DNA of 64,000 nt from Morella rubra (GCA_003952965.2 CM025850.1:26231797-26295796), one strand, 5' to 3'. Shown: positions 24,650-38,122, counted from the stretch's first letter. Numbers and translations: made by a program. Notes: generated by a model from the sequence alone, not told the origin.

Positions 24650-26238
24650 GCAGATGGAATATCCTCACCCTCCGTCTCAGACCCACTGGCTGTCTGGTAA
24701 GTGTCACTGGACGAAGGATTCAGTCCCTTGGAGCCATAGTCAAGGGGGACCCTTTAGTACATGCAGTTGCAGTCTGGGTGTCTGTCGAAGTCGTCTCCAC
24801 TGTCAAAGGTGCCATAGTCCTTTCATCTTCAGTCACCTCTTCTTCAAGGTATTTCTTAATCCAAGCAATATCCTTATGAAGCACCTTGATACCAGCACAA
24901 GTATGGGCAACATCGCTCTTCACTCAAGTTAATTCGAGCGCCATAGTCTCAGTGCGTGCTAGGGAGACATTTATTTTCTCCACTAGATATGAAAATTGGG
25001 CCGCAATAGATGTCAGCATGACAGTCTAAGTCAGGCTGGAGGACTAGTGACTCTTAGAAGACAATGAACCCTGAGAAGACGATGGCTCATCAGCTACAGC
25101 GCCCTTTTGTGCGTTCTTGTGCAGCTATGCCTCGCATTAAGCTAGTGTACTGTCAATATTGAAGGCCACAATCTCATAGTTACCTCTCCATCAAGGGATG
25201 CCATAGAGAATGCGATGAGAAACCGGTGAATCAGACATGGGAAAGGAAGGCCCTGACGGGTCATCGAGTTCTAAAAGATGTCGAGCATATGGTAGTAAAT
25301 GTGTTCAAATATATAAATTGAATGGCCAATCAGCAGAGCGCATAGAAAACAAATGCGTTCTAGAGGTAAGGACAACATATGTGACACTGGATAAAGATTG
25401 GTTCACACAATCCTATTCACCATATGAGTCTCTGCAGGAAACTTAGCAGTGTGTAGCATCTTCCCTTTATATGTGCAAGGACAACAAAACAAATAGGATG
25501 CCACAACATCTATCGAAGAAGCTTCTGCCCTGATGTATGAAAATTCTGGGTCGGGAACACGTTCGAGGCCGTACAAATTGGCAATTACATTAGGGGTGAC
25601 ACGAAATTTTTTGACCTTGTATATATACTGTCAACAATAAAGCCAACTCATCGATCTCATGTATGTTGGAAAAAACTCCCTAATAAGTAGTTTTGACGGA
25701 GGAGAACTAGGATAGAAAAGAGGATCCCAACCTCTTGCATTGAACACGTTAGGAATGGAAGTGTGTCTTAGCTCGTTCAACGCAATCTAGCGCTCGATTA
25801 GCACAGATCTCTTTTGGAAACGTTCAAAGAATACCTCATGAGCTGATGGGTCGACGAACCTAGTTGCATCGAATGCAATAGCTTTCTTCTTCCTCAGTTT
25901 TGCGGGGTTCCTCTTCGTCTTCGTATTGGTCTTTGCCTTTGGTTTATTGGCATTTGCCTTTTCTTTCTTCACCTTCGTTGTTGATTGAGGTTTTCGCTTT
26001 GCCATCTGTTGCGACATTCATTATTGCATATCATTACCATATATACATACACTGTACTACGTAGTTGAATATTGTGTTGTAAATTAGACAACAAATAAAT
26101 CACCCGAATAGTTCTTATGTATCCCTCCATCTGAAGGAATTGTTTTTGCCAAAGATTTCTATGCCATTTTTCAGAAGACGCATACACGAACAACTCATGG
26201 CAATGCCAAAAGAATGCATCCAGAGAGTGGAAAACCAT
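24650..26238 (-). pseudogene. Relic resembling 'putative plant transposon protein' domain
   Basis: Read on the minus strand, a lysine-rich N-terminal stretch (26017 downward, KPKAKTNTKTKRNPAKLRKK) is followed by RFVDPSAHEVFFERFQKRSV, then, after a frame break or stop, LNELRHTSIPNVFNARGWDP, YIQGQKFRVTPNVIANLYGL and HTAKFPAETHMVNRI. These blocks match, in order, the shape of the plant transposon-associated domain found next to retroelement genes (AHE.F..F..R...R, then RGW, then VRG..F..TP..I..LYG). A coiled, charged segment lies at 24923-24720 (HKDIAWIKKYLEEEV). Several stops and frameshifts make it non-coding. The name is from memory of motif order, not a search. Confidence 0.55.
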
Positions 26239-27144
26239 TATATAGCATGTAATTCTATCACAAACTAATCAATAATATCATATCACTTTTTGGTAGATGC
26301 ACACATAGACAACGTCCAACAATTCCCCAACTGTGATATCCCTTCCCTAAATTTCCCGATTTCTCTAATTTCTTAATTTCCTTGATTTCTCGTATTTAGC
26401 CAATTAATGATTATGATCGTGATCGTCTCTATTTTATCGGTTTCTATGCATTCAAAATTCTTCCATTCTCTTGTTAATATCTTAGTATTCCTATTGCTTG
26501 ATTTAAACACATGATATTTTTTTTCCTAAGTATACTTCATTAAGCTCATATTTAACATTTTCTAAGTATTAGATTTGATTTCTTGACACATGATTTATTT
26601 CGGTTCTAATTGCCCTAAGGGATTTCGGTATGTTTAACCTCTTTCCCTTTTTATTCTCTTGTTTACATCTAAATTTTTACCTAGTGTCAATCTTGATTAT
26701 TCCATCACTAATCTCGGTTAATTACTTGACTAATTACCTATTTCTTTTCTCTAACATATGCATTGATTAACTTTACAACTTAGCTAATCATTTTGCTAAC
26801 CTAAGTCTACTTTGATGTCATGTGGGTCCCACTCTCTCTCTCCTCCCTAGGTCACACGGCACACACAAGGAAATCTTTGTTTTGTCTTGTTTTCTTTGTC
26901 CTTTTCCCTTGTCCCATGTTCTTGGCTTGTGATGCATGAATAGTAAGATTCAAAAATGGACCAACCGGCCATGCTTGCTTGCAATCACATTTGATTTGAT
27001 TTTGAAGTGATTTTAGCTTGTGTAAGTATCCTTAATCATCACCTAGGGAAGGGGGAGTGTGCCATTTGGCTCCTCCAGCCCTTGTGCTGCCCAAGCCACC
27101 CAATCAAGGGGCTTGCTTGTGGCAGCCACCCCTTGACCAAATGA

Positions 27145-27178
27145 TGGCAAGGTTGGCTATAAAAGCCAACCCTTGCCA
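27145..27178 (+). promoter_or_regulatory. TATA box in the loop of a 14-bp palindrome
   Basis: TGGCAAGGTTGGCT (27145-27158), then ATAAA, then AGCCAACCCTTGCCA (27164-27178). The arms are complementary except for one extra C. The TATAAAA element spans the loop, so the core promoter of the LTR-like element lies in a cruciform-capable sequence. Confidence 0.7.
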
Positions 27179-27682
27179 TGCATTTCTCACACAACAGCCG
27201 GCCACTTGAGTTTGAGAGAGAGGAGTGAGTGCTAAGAGCAGTCGGCCAAGAGGGAGAGGAAGGAGAGAAAGAGGAGAAGAAGAAGAGAAGGAAGGTGGAA
27301 AAACTTCCATGCCTAAGGAGAACACCAAGAGCTAACAAGATCACCAAAGTAAGGGTTTAGGTTCTTGTGTTTTGTTGAGGAGGGATGACATGTTCTCTTG
27401 TGTTGATTGATCATACATATTTGTGTGCATAGAGCTGTGATTCAATGATGAACATGTTAGGGTTATGTTGGTTTTAAGGTTGTGCAAAAAGAAAGGTTCA
27501 TAGGTGCCATGAAGTATAATCTAATCTAGACACCTTGCATGTTAAGGCTTAATGAATATTTCTTATAACATGTGTATAAGATTGCTTGCTGAATTTGGTT
27601 TGATTATTCAAAAGAGCTCTGGACATGTTTTATGAGCTATGGCAGTGGTGATAAGCCTAAGCTTGAAGCCTTATAGTCACGG

Positions 27683-28038
27683 TAGGGGTGTCCAAAGGCC
27701 GGTCCGGTCGGTTCGGTCCGGTCTGGGCTGGCCGAACCGGAGTTACAGAGGGCAAAGGGACCGGACCGATCAAGTCGCCGGTTACCGGTTTGGGCCTGTT
27801 CAAACTGGGCCAGTTTCACTGTGGGGGAGGCGCGGGAATCATTTTTTTTTTTAAATTAAAAAACCGTTTGGACCGGTCTGGAGCAGTATACTCCATCCAG
27901 TACCAATTTTTCTATATATGAAACGGGACCGGACCGGAGTATACCGGTTTCACCGGACCGGCCATTCCGGTAAGCTTTTTCTCACCGGTTTGTCCAGAAT
28001 TGGTCCGGTTTTGGTCCGATCAACTTTGGACACCCCTA
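27683..28038. mobile_element. hAT-type MITE, 356 bp, with CCGGTCCG subterminal repeats
   Basis: The ends are TAGGGGTGTCCAAA and the inverted TTTGGACACCCCTA. The flanks are GTCACGG (27676-27682) and GTCCACGG (28039-28046), an 8-bp target duplication with one base lost. Both subterminal regions are packed with GGTCCGG/CCGGACC motifs, as expected for hAT transposase-binding repeats. The open frames through it are low-complexity translations of these motifs. Confidence 0.8.
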
Positions 28039-30287
28039 GTCCACGGGTTGGTCAAGAAAAATGGCTTATGGTGTTGCATGTTGCACTACATGATTTTATG
28101 ATTCAATGTCATGCATATGTGATATGAAATGTGGAGCAATAATGAGAATGATGATGGCCAAGAAGCTTTAAAGTATCCCTGATCAAGAGAAGGCCAAATG
28201 GGGCCAAAGAAAGGAGCCATGGGCTCAAGAAAGAGGTTATGAAAGTTGAAAGCATGAAAAAGATGCATTATGCATGTTCCTTGATGATATTGCAAATGAT
28301 CTTTGTTTGCCTTTAAGTTTCTTGAAGAATCCACATGTTATGTGCTCTATGATTTCCTTTATGTTGATAGATTAAAATTATTTTTAGCCTAAAGTTTCAA
28401 AAAGCATAGATCAATCAAAGGCATGAACACCTATCTAGGGCATTTAGGCAAACATAGGTGCTGCCCAAATTGACCCTAAGCTACAGGTTGTATTTTTGCA
28501 TGAAACTTTCCAGATAGCATCCTTATCTAATATTAGGATCCTGTAAAAATTTCAGCCCAAAATAATGAAGGAAAAGGTCAAAAATGACCCTGGAGGTCTT
28601 TGAGGGTAGATTCGACATTTTGCCTAATTCGTTAGGGAAAAAGGGTCCAAAATGAGAAAATGATTACATGGTTGGATAGAGCACGAAAAATTGATGGGGG
28701 AAGCCCAAATTTGAGTTCAAACCAAGTTGAAATAAGGGCTCAAATCACAAAGCCCGTTTAGGAGCCTAAATGGACTTTAGGCCCAATAACCCTAAAATAG
28801 CACCAAGCCAATAATACTTTGGGAATAGGCCCAGCAGGGTCTAAGGAGGCCCAATAGGCCTTCAATGGGGTTTAATGTCTTAGATCTTACTAGTTATTAT
28901 CATGGTTGTTTCAATTGTCAATGATTATTCTTTAAACGTTTATGCTTCTTTCAAGTTCATTGCAAATTAGTGTGCATTGTTTGGGTGAAATATTACATGT
29001 GTACTTTAATGCTTGGATATGAGATTGCATTCATAAGAGGAAAACAAAAGTGAGGAACCCCCTAGCCGCGAGGGTTCCCCGAATGGTAGTGACGGTACGG
29101 GCACTTAGGAGACGTGCAACCCCAACAACAGGGAGTGGGTGGGCTCCTTTATGAACGCTAAGGCGTAATGTTAAGGGTCCTGGTGCTGGAGCACGGGACA
29201 GTCCCATAGAAGGGGAGGGGACGCACAACCCGACTCTGGGGGTGAACAGAGCAGACATCGGGAACTCCTCAGGAACCATGATGGTGTGATGCATTGCATA
29301 TTTTAATTCATCCAAGTTCATACTTATTATGCTTGAAGTTAGTTTTACACCATGTTAAGTGAATTATATGCACTGTATTTGTTTGATCATGTTTCCCCAC
29401 CCCCACCTTACTGAGTCAATAGGACTCACCCTTTTTCTCTTATGTTGTTTTTGCAATGTTTGGCGAATGTGGGTATTGAAGAATGAAGCTATTCGAGGAC
29501 GAGTTAACCTACGATTTTTACCCTTATATCCTGGTACTCAAGATCCGAACGTGGGTTTCGGATTTCCTTGGAGTATCAGTGGAGCATGAGGCCCACTGGT
29601 TCTTTAGGGAGCCCTCACCCCCATCCCCTGTACCCCCACCATCCCTACCCCCACTACCCCCGTTACCCCGATTTGAGGACTTTGGTTTACCAGATGTACC
29701 GCCCGAGTGGCTAAGGTTCGATTACGTTCCCCCGGCCCGCCAACGGGAAATAGTAGTACCACTCCGGGGTCCGAGATTATTGATCTTACATCGGACTCAG
29801 ACGAGGAGGATTAGTACCCCTCTTAGGCCTGTTAGAGTGTTTCGGGTATTTGTTCCTTGTAATCAGTTTTCAAATTGTACGAAGTTCCCAAATTTTTGTA
29901 ATGTAGCCTTTTATGTAGTCCCGGGAGGATGACCTGAACTTTCCTTTGTATTAAAGATGTTTTTGTTATTTCAGGTTTCCAACCTCCTTCGTGTCTCTTT
30001 CCTCATCCTTTATTTCAAAGTTCTTATTTCTACTCAAAAGCCTAATCTAACATTTTCAATCTATTCGGATTGTATTAACTCATTGCCTTTTTCTAAAAAC
30101 ATAGAGTTTTTACCTTAAATCTTTTCCAATTTCCCACTACAATTCTATTTTTTAAAATACGCCTTCCGCTAAGTTTCATGGTAAATCGACTAAGACTTTC
30201 TAGTGACCTTCGTGCCATAATCCCCGCTGTATGCATACCATTACTATAGGTGAGCCTAGAGGGTAAGTATGAGCACGGGATGTGACA

Positions 30288-32999
30288 CCAATACAACCAG
30301 AGAGTTAAAAAATTTCCCATAATTATATATCAACTTCTAATTCCAACGTACACCAATATCAATGTATCATATCAATTTCGTATAGATGCACATATAAACA
30401 ACTCCAAACAATCACACAAAGCAACTTGAGAGTGGAAAGTGATATGATACTAAATGAGCTTCTAATTCCACCACAAACCAATATGTCTTGTTCTCCCTAT
30501 CTATGTCCAATGCATAAATAAGCCACGACCACTCAATGAATGTAGGGGAAAATAGTATTTACAGACTTGAAATTTTAACAATAAATGTTATACCGGAACA
30601 TCAAAATCCCCACCCGTGCAGACGTTTAGATGATAGACATGGGGAAATACGTACCGACAGAGTTCAAGACCACTGTATTTCTTCGGAAGTGACTATCTAC
30701 TTCTGCAACCCCAATATCAACGATGAAACCCAAATAATACCTATTACAAAACCAAAGAGCACCATGTCAGTACTGACCGATGTCCCCAAGGTAGAGCAAT
30801 ACTGAATCATACTATCATCAAAACTTGCAACCAATGATACAATAACCAACAGGGAAAAATTTGCAAAGCAACCTTTACTTCGAAACAACAAGAGAGAGCT
30901 GTAGAACATACTGTAATCGATTGGGGTGGAGATGTGTGTCGCCGAGGATATCACTTGGATTAAATAACAGTTAGCCGAACAAGCATGATAGGCGCTACTG
31001 GCTTGAGGTGAATTCGTCAATCGGGAGGTGGATGCGTTTGTGGGACGGGGAAGGGAGAGGAATATGGAAGACACTAGGGACCTGGGTGGATTTATGGGTT
31101 GTGAGGGTTATCCATGTAAGGCAAAAAGGCGCCGGTTATTCTTTTCTTTGTTAATGTAACTTCCCCATTTTACCCCTGCACGCTTGTTTTTAATTTTTGA
31201 TCAAAATGTTAAGATGTTTCTTCAGCTTCATATGAACCTTGTGATGACGTCAAATGCTAATGCTTGAGATGACGTAGGTGCTAAAATTATGGGTCACGTG
31301 TGCTGAACCCATTGTCCTCCAAAAATAATGGACAAATTTAAAAAATAAAAAAAAATGCCAAGAGAATGTTCGAGACTCACGACAACTTTTTTCCTAGGAT
31401 ATGTAGTGTTAACATTTCACGCAAGATATAGCAACATTTTCTTCTGTGTTTAAATAACATTAGGTATAAAAGACACCTGGTGCATGGGTTTGTCAACTAC
31501 AATATTTTGGTGATAAAAATGGCACTTTGGCCATGAATGGCCTCAATTGTCACAGACGTATTGGGTTGTTGCTAAAGTTTTAGATTAGAATTATGGTACG
31601 AAAAAGAAAAAAGTCAGAATAACAATAAAAACGAATAGGACACAAGTCTGCGAAGTTGATGATTTGCATAAATTCTTATATTTTATCACATCTTAACTTT
31701 AGTTTTTAGTTTAATATTATTTATTTTTGTTGGGTTTAAGACTTCATTGTCACTCATTTATATTTTGTTTCAATTTTTGTGTTAGAGGACTAAGCCCAAC
31801 TTATATTTTCAATTTTCAAGCATATAGAGGCTAAGTTTTAGAAAATGGGAGAAGATTTTGGGAGACAAGGACATAGTGAAACTCTCTCATTCGAATTAGA
31901 TTTGTAGAATCTGATGGGTTGTTAGCTTGGTTGGTTCAAAACAAATAACATAAAAAGGAGGAAACAAAGAGTAGAAAAGGAAGGAAAAAGTATACTATGC
32001 ACAAGTCTGGGAAGTATAGGAGCTGGACAACACCTATCCCCTTTTGTTGTCGGAAGGAAATTCACTAATATGCGAAGCAATTGCTGGATGTCTAAATAAA
32101 TGAAAGTAGTGTCATGACTACTCTATGAAAAGTACACAATTTGTTGTTTGATTTGTGATGAAGGCGTTCACCAATATAAACTAAGATCTCCTTTTTTATT
32201 AAATAAAAGTAATGTGCGGTGTACCCTGTGGATAGTTGGGATAGGTCTGTTTTTCAAAATAATGCATTCAATAACGAAGTTATATGAACTGACAGAAAAT
32301 TGATAACTGTGTACGCGTTTTCACACTGGACGAATGGCCGTGTCAGAGTGCGTAGTGTTTATCATATCCTATTTTGCTTCCTTGGTTATAGAGCACGATG
32401 TGGATTGGGATATGCAATTTGTTTACATTGTTTTCTTTTTTTCTTTTTTCTTTTTTCTTTTCACGGCAAAGCAATTACATAAAAGGTTTGAGGTAATTTT
32501 TTTTCCCCCGTTACTTATTTGATGTAAATAAAGGTTTTTTTGCTGTAACTACTCAACACGTTTTACGATGTTACTGTGTGCCATAATAGAGTTTCAAAAA
32601 TATATGTATTGTTCATTTAAAATCAAATTTCTAACCCAATCTCCGTACGATGCAAGGATGCTGGGGATCCATCTATTGTCATCTGCTTCACGTATTTATA
32701 AATTGTGCTGCCGAATTTCCCCATTTTCAGACAACCATACTCGGGGTTTTTTTTATGTTTAAGTATTCATGCATGAATATGCTAATGAAGACGGTTTGGT
32801 CTAAACACAAGCAGCATGAAGGATCCAATAGTACTGAAGATGAACTAAGCAAACACCGCAAAAACGACACGAAACATGCGAATTACGGAGCTACAACATG
32901 ACAAAGTTCTTATTCGGTTAACTATTGCATAGATGGATACTCATCATGATGGCATATGTGCAGACAATATTGGATGAAATCACGAGGAAGTCCTTCTTT
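30288..32999. other. Repeat-derived DNA, one unassigned minus-strand frame
   Basis: The minus-strand frame 31074-30697 (125 codons) is open and has a hydrophobic C-terminus (MVLFGFVIGIIWVSSLIL), but no domain was recognised. The flank at 30355-30420 resembles 26275-26330 (shared ATCATATCA and AGATGCACA), so the LTR-like element separates two related copies. The rest, 31080-32999, shows nothing assignable. Confidence 0.35.
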
Positions 33000-33480
33000 A
33001 AATAGCCAAACTGTAACCGGCACCTATATCTGTCGGCACACTGAGTAGTATGGACATTTGGCCATAATGTATGAATTCCTTTCTCTGGAACACGGCTATC
33101 GTCATCACTCTATCATTTAGAGACGAAAACGAACAAACGACATTAGATATACAGAACGAATGATCAAACGTGATAGAATCCAAACATGAAAGGGAAAACA
33201 AGCAATGAATGATTATAACATGAAACTGTGAGTTAGCTTGCACACTCTCACCCGTGCATACTGCTCCCACGCATCTTCGATTGCGATGACTGTGTTTTTC
33301 TCCTTGTCATATGATAAATCTTCGTTTGATAACATCTTGCAGAATATCTCATATCGACAACGGAGCCTTAGCTATTGTAGGCAAACCTCGCTACCGGGGA
33401 ATTCACATCCACATTTGCGTCCGAGTTCTTGAGCAACGTTCGCCCAGTGTGCAACAGAGTCTATATTATTCGCTAAGCCA
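33000..33480 (-). pseudogene. Myb/SANT-like (Myb_DNA-bind_3 type) domain relic
   Basis: Minus-strand blocks in order are VAHWANVAQELGRKCG, an in-frame TAG, LRCRYEIFCKMLSNEDLSYD, then IAIEDAWEQYARVR. After a gap that may be an intron comes FQRKEFIHYGQMSILL, followed by TDIGAGYSLAI. This order (helix 2-3, then SWDEE..V.A.DEAW..Y, then K.F.HY..M..LF...A.G) is the plant Myb/SANT-like domain common in PIF/Harbinger ORF1 proteins and their domesticated relatives. The stop makes it a relic. Confidence 0.65.
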
Positions 33481-34189
33481 CCCTGCCAAAGTTCTACGAT
33501 TAGCACCAAGAGCACCGTTTTGCACTATGTAGTCCAACTCTAGCATTGAGTTAGATTTTGTGGTTGAGACATCTACGCCAAAGTTGAGAGGAGCAAACTT
33601 AGGCCGAACGGAACTGGAGCTAACTTGTAGCTCCACGGATAAAGTGCGTAAATTTTCTGCTTTAAACAAGTACAATGGATGGGGCTACTCGTGTTCAATA
33701 AACTAGTCCAATATAAATAGAAGTGCAACAGATGAACATTCTTGGTACTCGCGTCAAGTATAAGCACTATTTCTTTGTGGCCACCATACAATTGTTCGGA
33801 CAACACGTTAGCGAACAACATGTGAATTTGTCCGATAGATATAACTATCACCAGGATTGAAGGGCAAGTGAATCTCTGATCACTGAATATGAACCTTGTG
33901 AAAGTAGGACATGTTGTACCAATACAAACACACACACATATGATAGTCATCCAAAAAAGTTGTCGTTTTCGATAGGTTGGTCAAGAAAAGTATCATATCC
34001 TTTTTTGAAGGAATGTTGTAATGAAGACGTGAAATAATGATGGAGACATGACTAGATATCCAGAGGAAACATACAACACTTTTTTTTTTCCAAATACATT
34101 TGTCTTCGTGGTTTTGTTTTTATTTTTTATTTTTATTTTTTTTAGTCATAAGTGTAGTAACTCAGTCAAAAGTCCTATTGACTGCAGTC

Positions 34190-34905
34190 GAACTAGGTAT
34201 TGGCTTTGATTTCATTCTAACCTTAGTATATATAGAATATGGTTTGGAAATATTTCTCAAGTGATCTAATGATATGTGGTCGTTGTGTATATATTTTGAC
34301 GTTATGAAGGTGTATTTATAGGCCACATATGAAAACTAGCCGTTGCCTGGGAGTCGTCTATCAAAACGAGCCGGTCGACCGTTCATGAACCAGTCGATCG
34401 TTTCAAGTTACCGTTACCCAACGGTCATATTGTCAGACACTCAACGGATTTATTTCAAAAACACCGCTATCAACCACCTCGACTCCTAACTTAAGCACAT
34501 GATTCGGTTCAATTAAAACCACGTTTTTACCTCTTTGAAACACCCAATTTTAAAGACTTACTTCCCATAAGTATAAGAAAGGTTTGAGAGTTTGATTGGG
34601 GTGTTTTGAAACCTTTAAAAAATATTTTAATCTTTCAAACAAAAGGTAAAATGGTTTATGCATTTTTTGAAAGATATGCAAGTGTGATTCATAATCATTG
34701 TCAAAAGTGAAACTAAGAGTTACAAGATTATACCCTATGGTCTTGAATCTTTACTTTTGAGCTCCTTGTATCTTCTTGATCTTCTTTCTTCAAGTTTTTG
34801 GCTCTTTCATCAAATCGTTTTTGTCTTTGAAGATGTCCATTTTATAAACTTGATCCATTTATTGAAATCATCAAAATCTCGATTGTGCACAAAAGCCAAC
34901 AATAG
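34190..34905 (-). mobile_element. Inverted, truncated LTR of the 17639 family
   Basis: Reading down from 34905 the sequence starts TGTTGGCTTTTGTGCACAAT and follows 17639 onward: the same TGATGAT...CAATAAA start, the same AAGTATAAGAAAGGTTTGAG-like block, GGTCGAC motifs and a GGCCTATAAA promoter near 34325. Homology fades after the promoter. The 3' end with CAATTCACCCCC is missing, so this copy is truncated. Confidence 0.7.
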
Positions 34906-36339
34906 ATTGCATCAATGGTCTGTTTCACTTTAGCATGTGAAAGTGAAAGAAATCACTGCATCTCAATAATGGAGTTATCGAAATGCATAATATTAGTTTG
35001 AAACACACACTTGAATATAAGAAGATACCTTACACAATACATGACATTGGCGTTTCATGACCACTGTCGACATATAGTCCAAACGACAGTGGTTTGGGCT
35101 TACAATACATCAGGATTTAGGTCTCCTCAAAACACATATACCACTTGCATTCAAAAATCAAAAAGCATTTTGTAAACACATCAGTAGCAACTACTTATTT
35201 ACGCCAAAACAAAAGAACATCAAAATCGACCTAAACACCTTATCAGCGAACAAAAAAGGTCAACCAGTGTATATAGGTTGTTTGCTCAACCCTTGCAACT
35301 GCTACTGATAGCTACCTCTCGACCTTCCAATGCATCAGTCGATGGCGTATACGAGTGGCACCCCGGATGACACCACATCAGGCCCTCCCGACACTAACAA
35401 CGACAAGCATCAAACAACATCGAAATTATATACAGGGGATGCACAGACTAGCATTAACACACTTACTTGAGGTGGGTGGCAGAATCTGTTTACGGATGCC
35501 CCGATTTGTTGGTATGTCGTTCTTAGACGTGTCAAGCACGAGCTTCCTCGTGGCGTCACTGACCCTCCTTGGTGTTTTATGCTCATTAAAACATAGGCAT
35601 TTTGGGTCCCGCTTTAGTTCGTTGGTGGTGGGTGGGAGGCCAACAGCCTTCCGGGATAATGGGTGAGTCACTAATGATGGACGACTCTATGATGATGCTG
35701 TGGATGAGTCACTAATGATGATCACCTCACAGGGTGGACTATAGCTGACAGAATCCGAACTCGGCCACCCAGTGGATGAATGATAGAGGATTTTGACGGA
35801 GCTCCCAGAGCTGTGGGTGGATAGGACAACAACCATGGGCATCTAACTATCATCGTCCGATTCGTCAGTTAAATGCGGAGGTTGAGCTGCCATTGCTTGA
35901 TCACTCTTGGAAGAACTTGTATTAAGGGGTTGTGAACAGTAAGAAGTGCGTCCTGTGTTAAGTATCCCAATGAATGAAATTAATCAAGTCACCAGCTCAT
36001 AATTAATGCCTACAAAATGCAATGGTCTTGATATTCATGATTACAAGTTGTAGGCAGTCGCGTCAAGGTTCAAAATCTATTGGAGCACTTTGGGATTGAT
36101 TGGGAATAAAAAGAAAGAGTTACCTCGCTAGCAGTAATTAATGCCACCCACTCTATATTAACCACCCATCTAGACATAATTGCTACAATTGCCCCCACAA
36201 AGTCTTGGGATATATTTTTCCATGCTATTGCCACTTAACCGCTCACAATAGAGGTGTAATCATACATCTTGCAACACCCCTCATCCCCACACTATTTAGC
36301 ATCATCTCATCCCATATAACCCTGCATGTTGTGCCTAAA
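34906..36339. other. Repeat-derived DNA, no assignable gene
   Basis: Minus-strand reading from 35894 gives an acidic start (MAAQPPHLTDESDDDS) and then stops. Another frame (35671-35426) is open but unrecognised. GATGAGTCACTAATGATG recurs at about 35660 and 35702. No function is assigned. Confidence 0.35.
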
Positions 36340-37550
36340 TGAAGGACTGAACCAGACCACTTATAAGTGGTTCGATCCAGTCCAAAACGGTCCGGTTGGA
36401 CCACTTATAAGTGGCTCATACCCCCTTTTTTTAATGGTTTGCATAATATTTCTAACATCCTAGATCTCAAATTTATTATGATTCATTAAAAACTAAAATA
36501 TCTTTAATGAGTTACCAAATATATTAAGATCAATTATGAAATTAAAGCCTTATTAAATTGGTCGAAATAAAATTTTCATTAATGGATTTCCAAATACATC
36601 AATTGCAAATAAAAAGTCCATCAATAAATTTTCAAATACATTGTGATCAATTATAAAATAAAATATTTATTAATTAATTAGTTGACTATATATTCAACAA
36701 AGCCATCAATATTAATTAATAGATGTTTTAAAATTATCCTTCAATATGAGAGATAGTCAATCCAAAATTGATTTTGTTTCCATTTGAATTTGATTTTTCT
36801 CAAATCTTTGTTTAAATGAAAATTAAGAATTTAAATATAAATTAAGAATTGTTGGGTAATAGAGAGAGAATTTTTAGGTGAGATTTTATTTCCCTTTGAA
36901 TTTGAATTTCTCAATTCTCTCTTTAAATTTGGAAACAATTAAGAATTTTGGGTGATAAATGACAACCCACTATCTCAGCTCTCTCTTAATCTTTGGGTGA
37001 TTAATTTGTTAGAAACTTTAATTAATTTGAATTTCTCAATTCTCTCTTTAAATTTGGAAATCTTTGGGTGATAAATGACAACCCTCTGAGCTCAGAGGGT
37101 CTTTAGTCTTTGGTGATAAACTCAAAGGAGATAATTCTTAGAAATTGAATTCCTCAATTTTATCTCTCTCACTACCCCTATCGGCTCCCTTCTCCCTCTC
37201 TTTCACCTCTTTGTCTCCCTCTCCCTCTCTTTCACGTTTTACTTCTCTCTCTCCCTCTCTCTTCACCTCTCTGTCTCTTCTCTCCCAGCACCTCTCTCTC
37301 TTCTCTCTCTCTCTCTTCTCTATCTCCTTCTTCCCCGCACCTCTCTCTTTTTTCTCTAGTTTTAAGTTTGTATAAAAAAAATTAATAAATCTGGTCCGGT
37401 CCAGACCGGTTCCCAAAAGGCCTTGACTGGACCGGACCGGATATAACCAATTTTTCAAATTCAGTACAAACCGGACCGGATTTGGACCACTAAGACCATA
37501 AATACGGTCTGGTCTGGTTTTGTGGTCATGTCCGGTTTTGTTCAACCCTA
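36340..37550. mobile_element. hAT-like element with GGTCCGGTCC subterminal repeats
   Basis: The right end reads in reverse as TAGGGTTGAACAAAACCGG, a hAT-style terminus. The left end (about 36340, AAGGACTGAACCAGACC) is a decayed counterpart. GGTCCGG and CCGGACC motifs cluster near both ends. The interior has a direct repeat (36901-36968 and 37027-37084) and a CT-rich microsatellite. A clear target duplication was not found, so the left boundary is approximate. Confidence 0.55.
37155..37362 (+). repeat. CT-rich compound microsatellite
   Basis: About 200 bp of CTCTCT, CCCTCTC and TTCTCTC runs. The minus-strand frame across it translates as Glu/Arg/Lys repeats and is an artefact of the microsatellite. 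Confidence 0.85.
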
Positions 37551-38122
37551 TGTGGGAGTTAGCCCATGGAGAAAGCTCGAGAAACGTACCAACTGCACAT
37601 TCGCTTACTCACATTGACTGAGAGTTAGTTTACGTCCTTGCCCTTCCAGCCCAAAACAAACGCAATAAGTGGCATTCCAATTAACGTTATCTGCATTGGG
37701 TACAAGACGATATGTGTTTTTTATTTATATGGCGTATATTCATACCGTGGTATACTCGTGAAGCACATAATGGCGTCTATTCAACATTCTCATGCATACT
37801 CGAGTAATTCACCAATATTCTCCTGCGTACGACATTTGACTATACTACTTATTTTTCAAAAAATCAACTTTATGAAAATATAGTTACAGAAACAGAAAAA
37901 TTTTAACTTCTCAAATCCTAATGCGCACACGAGATTGAACTTCAGCGACGATGGAAAAAGAGGAAAAATATAGGTTCAAAGTAATTGACAACGTCATTGC
38001 TTTTGGAATGGTTATCCACTTTTCTGCACATAATGTAGACGTGCATAATTATTTGGAAATGAGCCCAATCAATACTCGAGCATGCTGATTTCCTTGAAGT
38101 AAACATGACAACGTTTTTTTTA

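Larger units (their letters stand above)
26332..30287 (+). mobile_element. LTR-like 3.96-kb element (possible giant solo LTR)
   Basis: It begins TGTGATATCCC and ends GGGATGTGACA, giving TG...CA termini inside an 11-bp imperfect inverted repeat. The flanks are CCAAC (26327-26331) and CCAAT (30288-30292), a near-perfect 5-bp target duplication. A TATAAAAG promoter lies at about 27158-27165. A proline-rich 149-codon frame (29483-29932) has no known motif. No gag, protease, reverse transcriptase or integrase motif was seen. This fits a very long solo LTR or a large non-autonomous retrotransposon derivative. A hAT-type MITE (27683-28038) is nested inside. Confidence 0.6.

Noticed and set aside
27639-27921. 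Overlapping frames with Gly/Arg/Pro-rich products
   Set aside because: They arise from the CCGGTCCG subterminal repeats of the hAT-type MITE.
37138-37545. 135-codon minus-strand frame rich in Glu/Arg/Lys
   Set aside because: It is a translation of the CT-rich microsatellite and adjoining GGTCCGG repeats; no start context or conserved motif.
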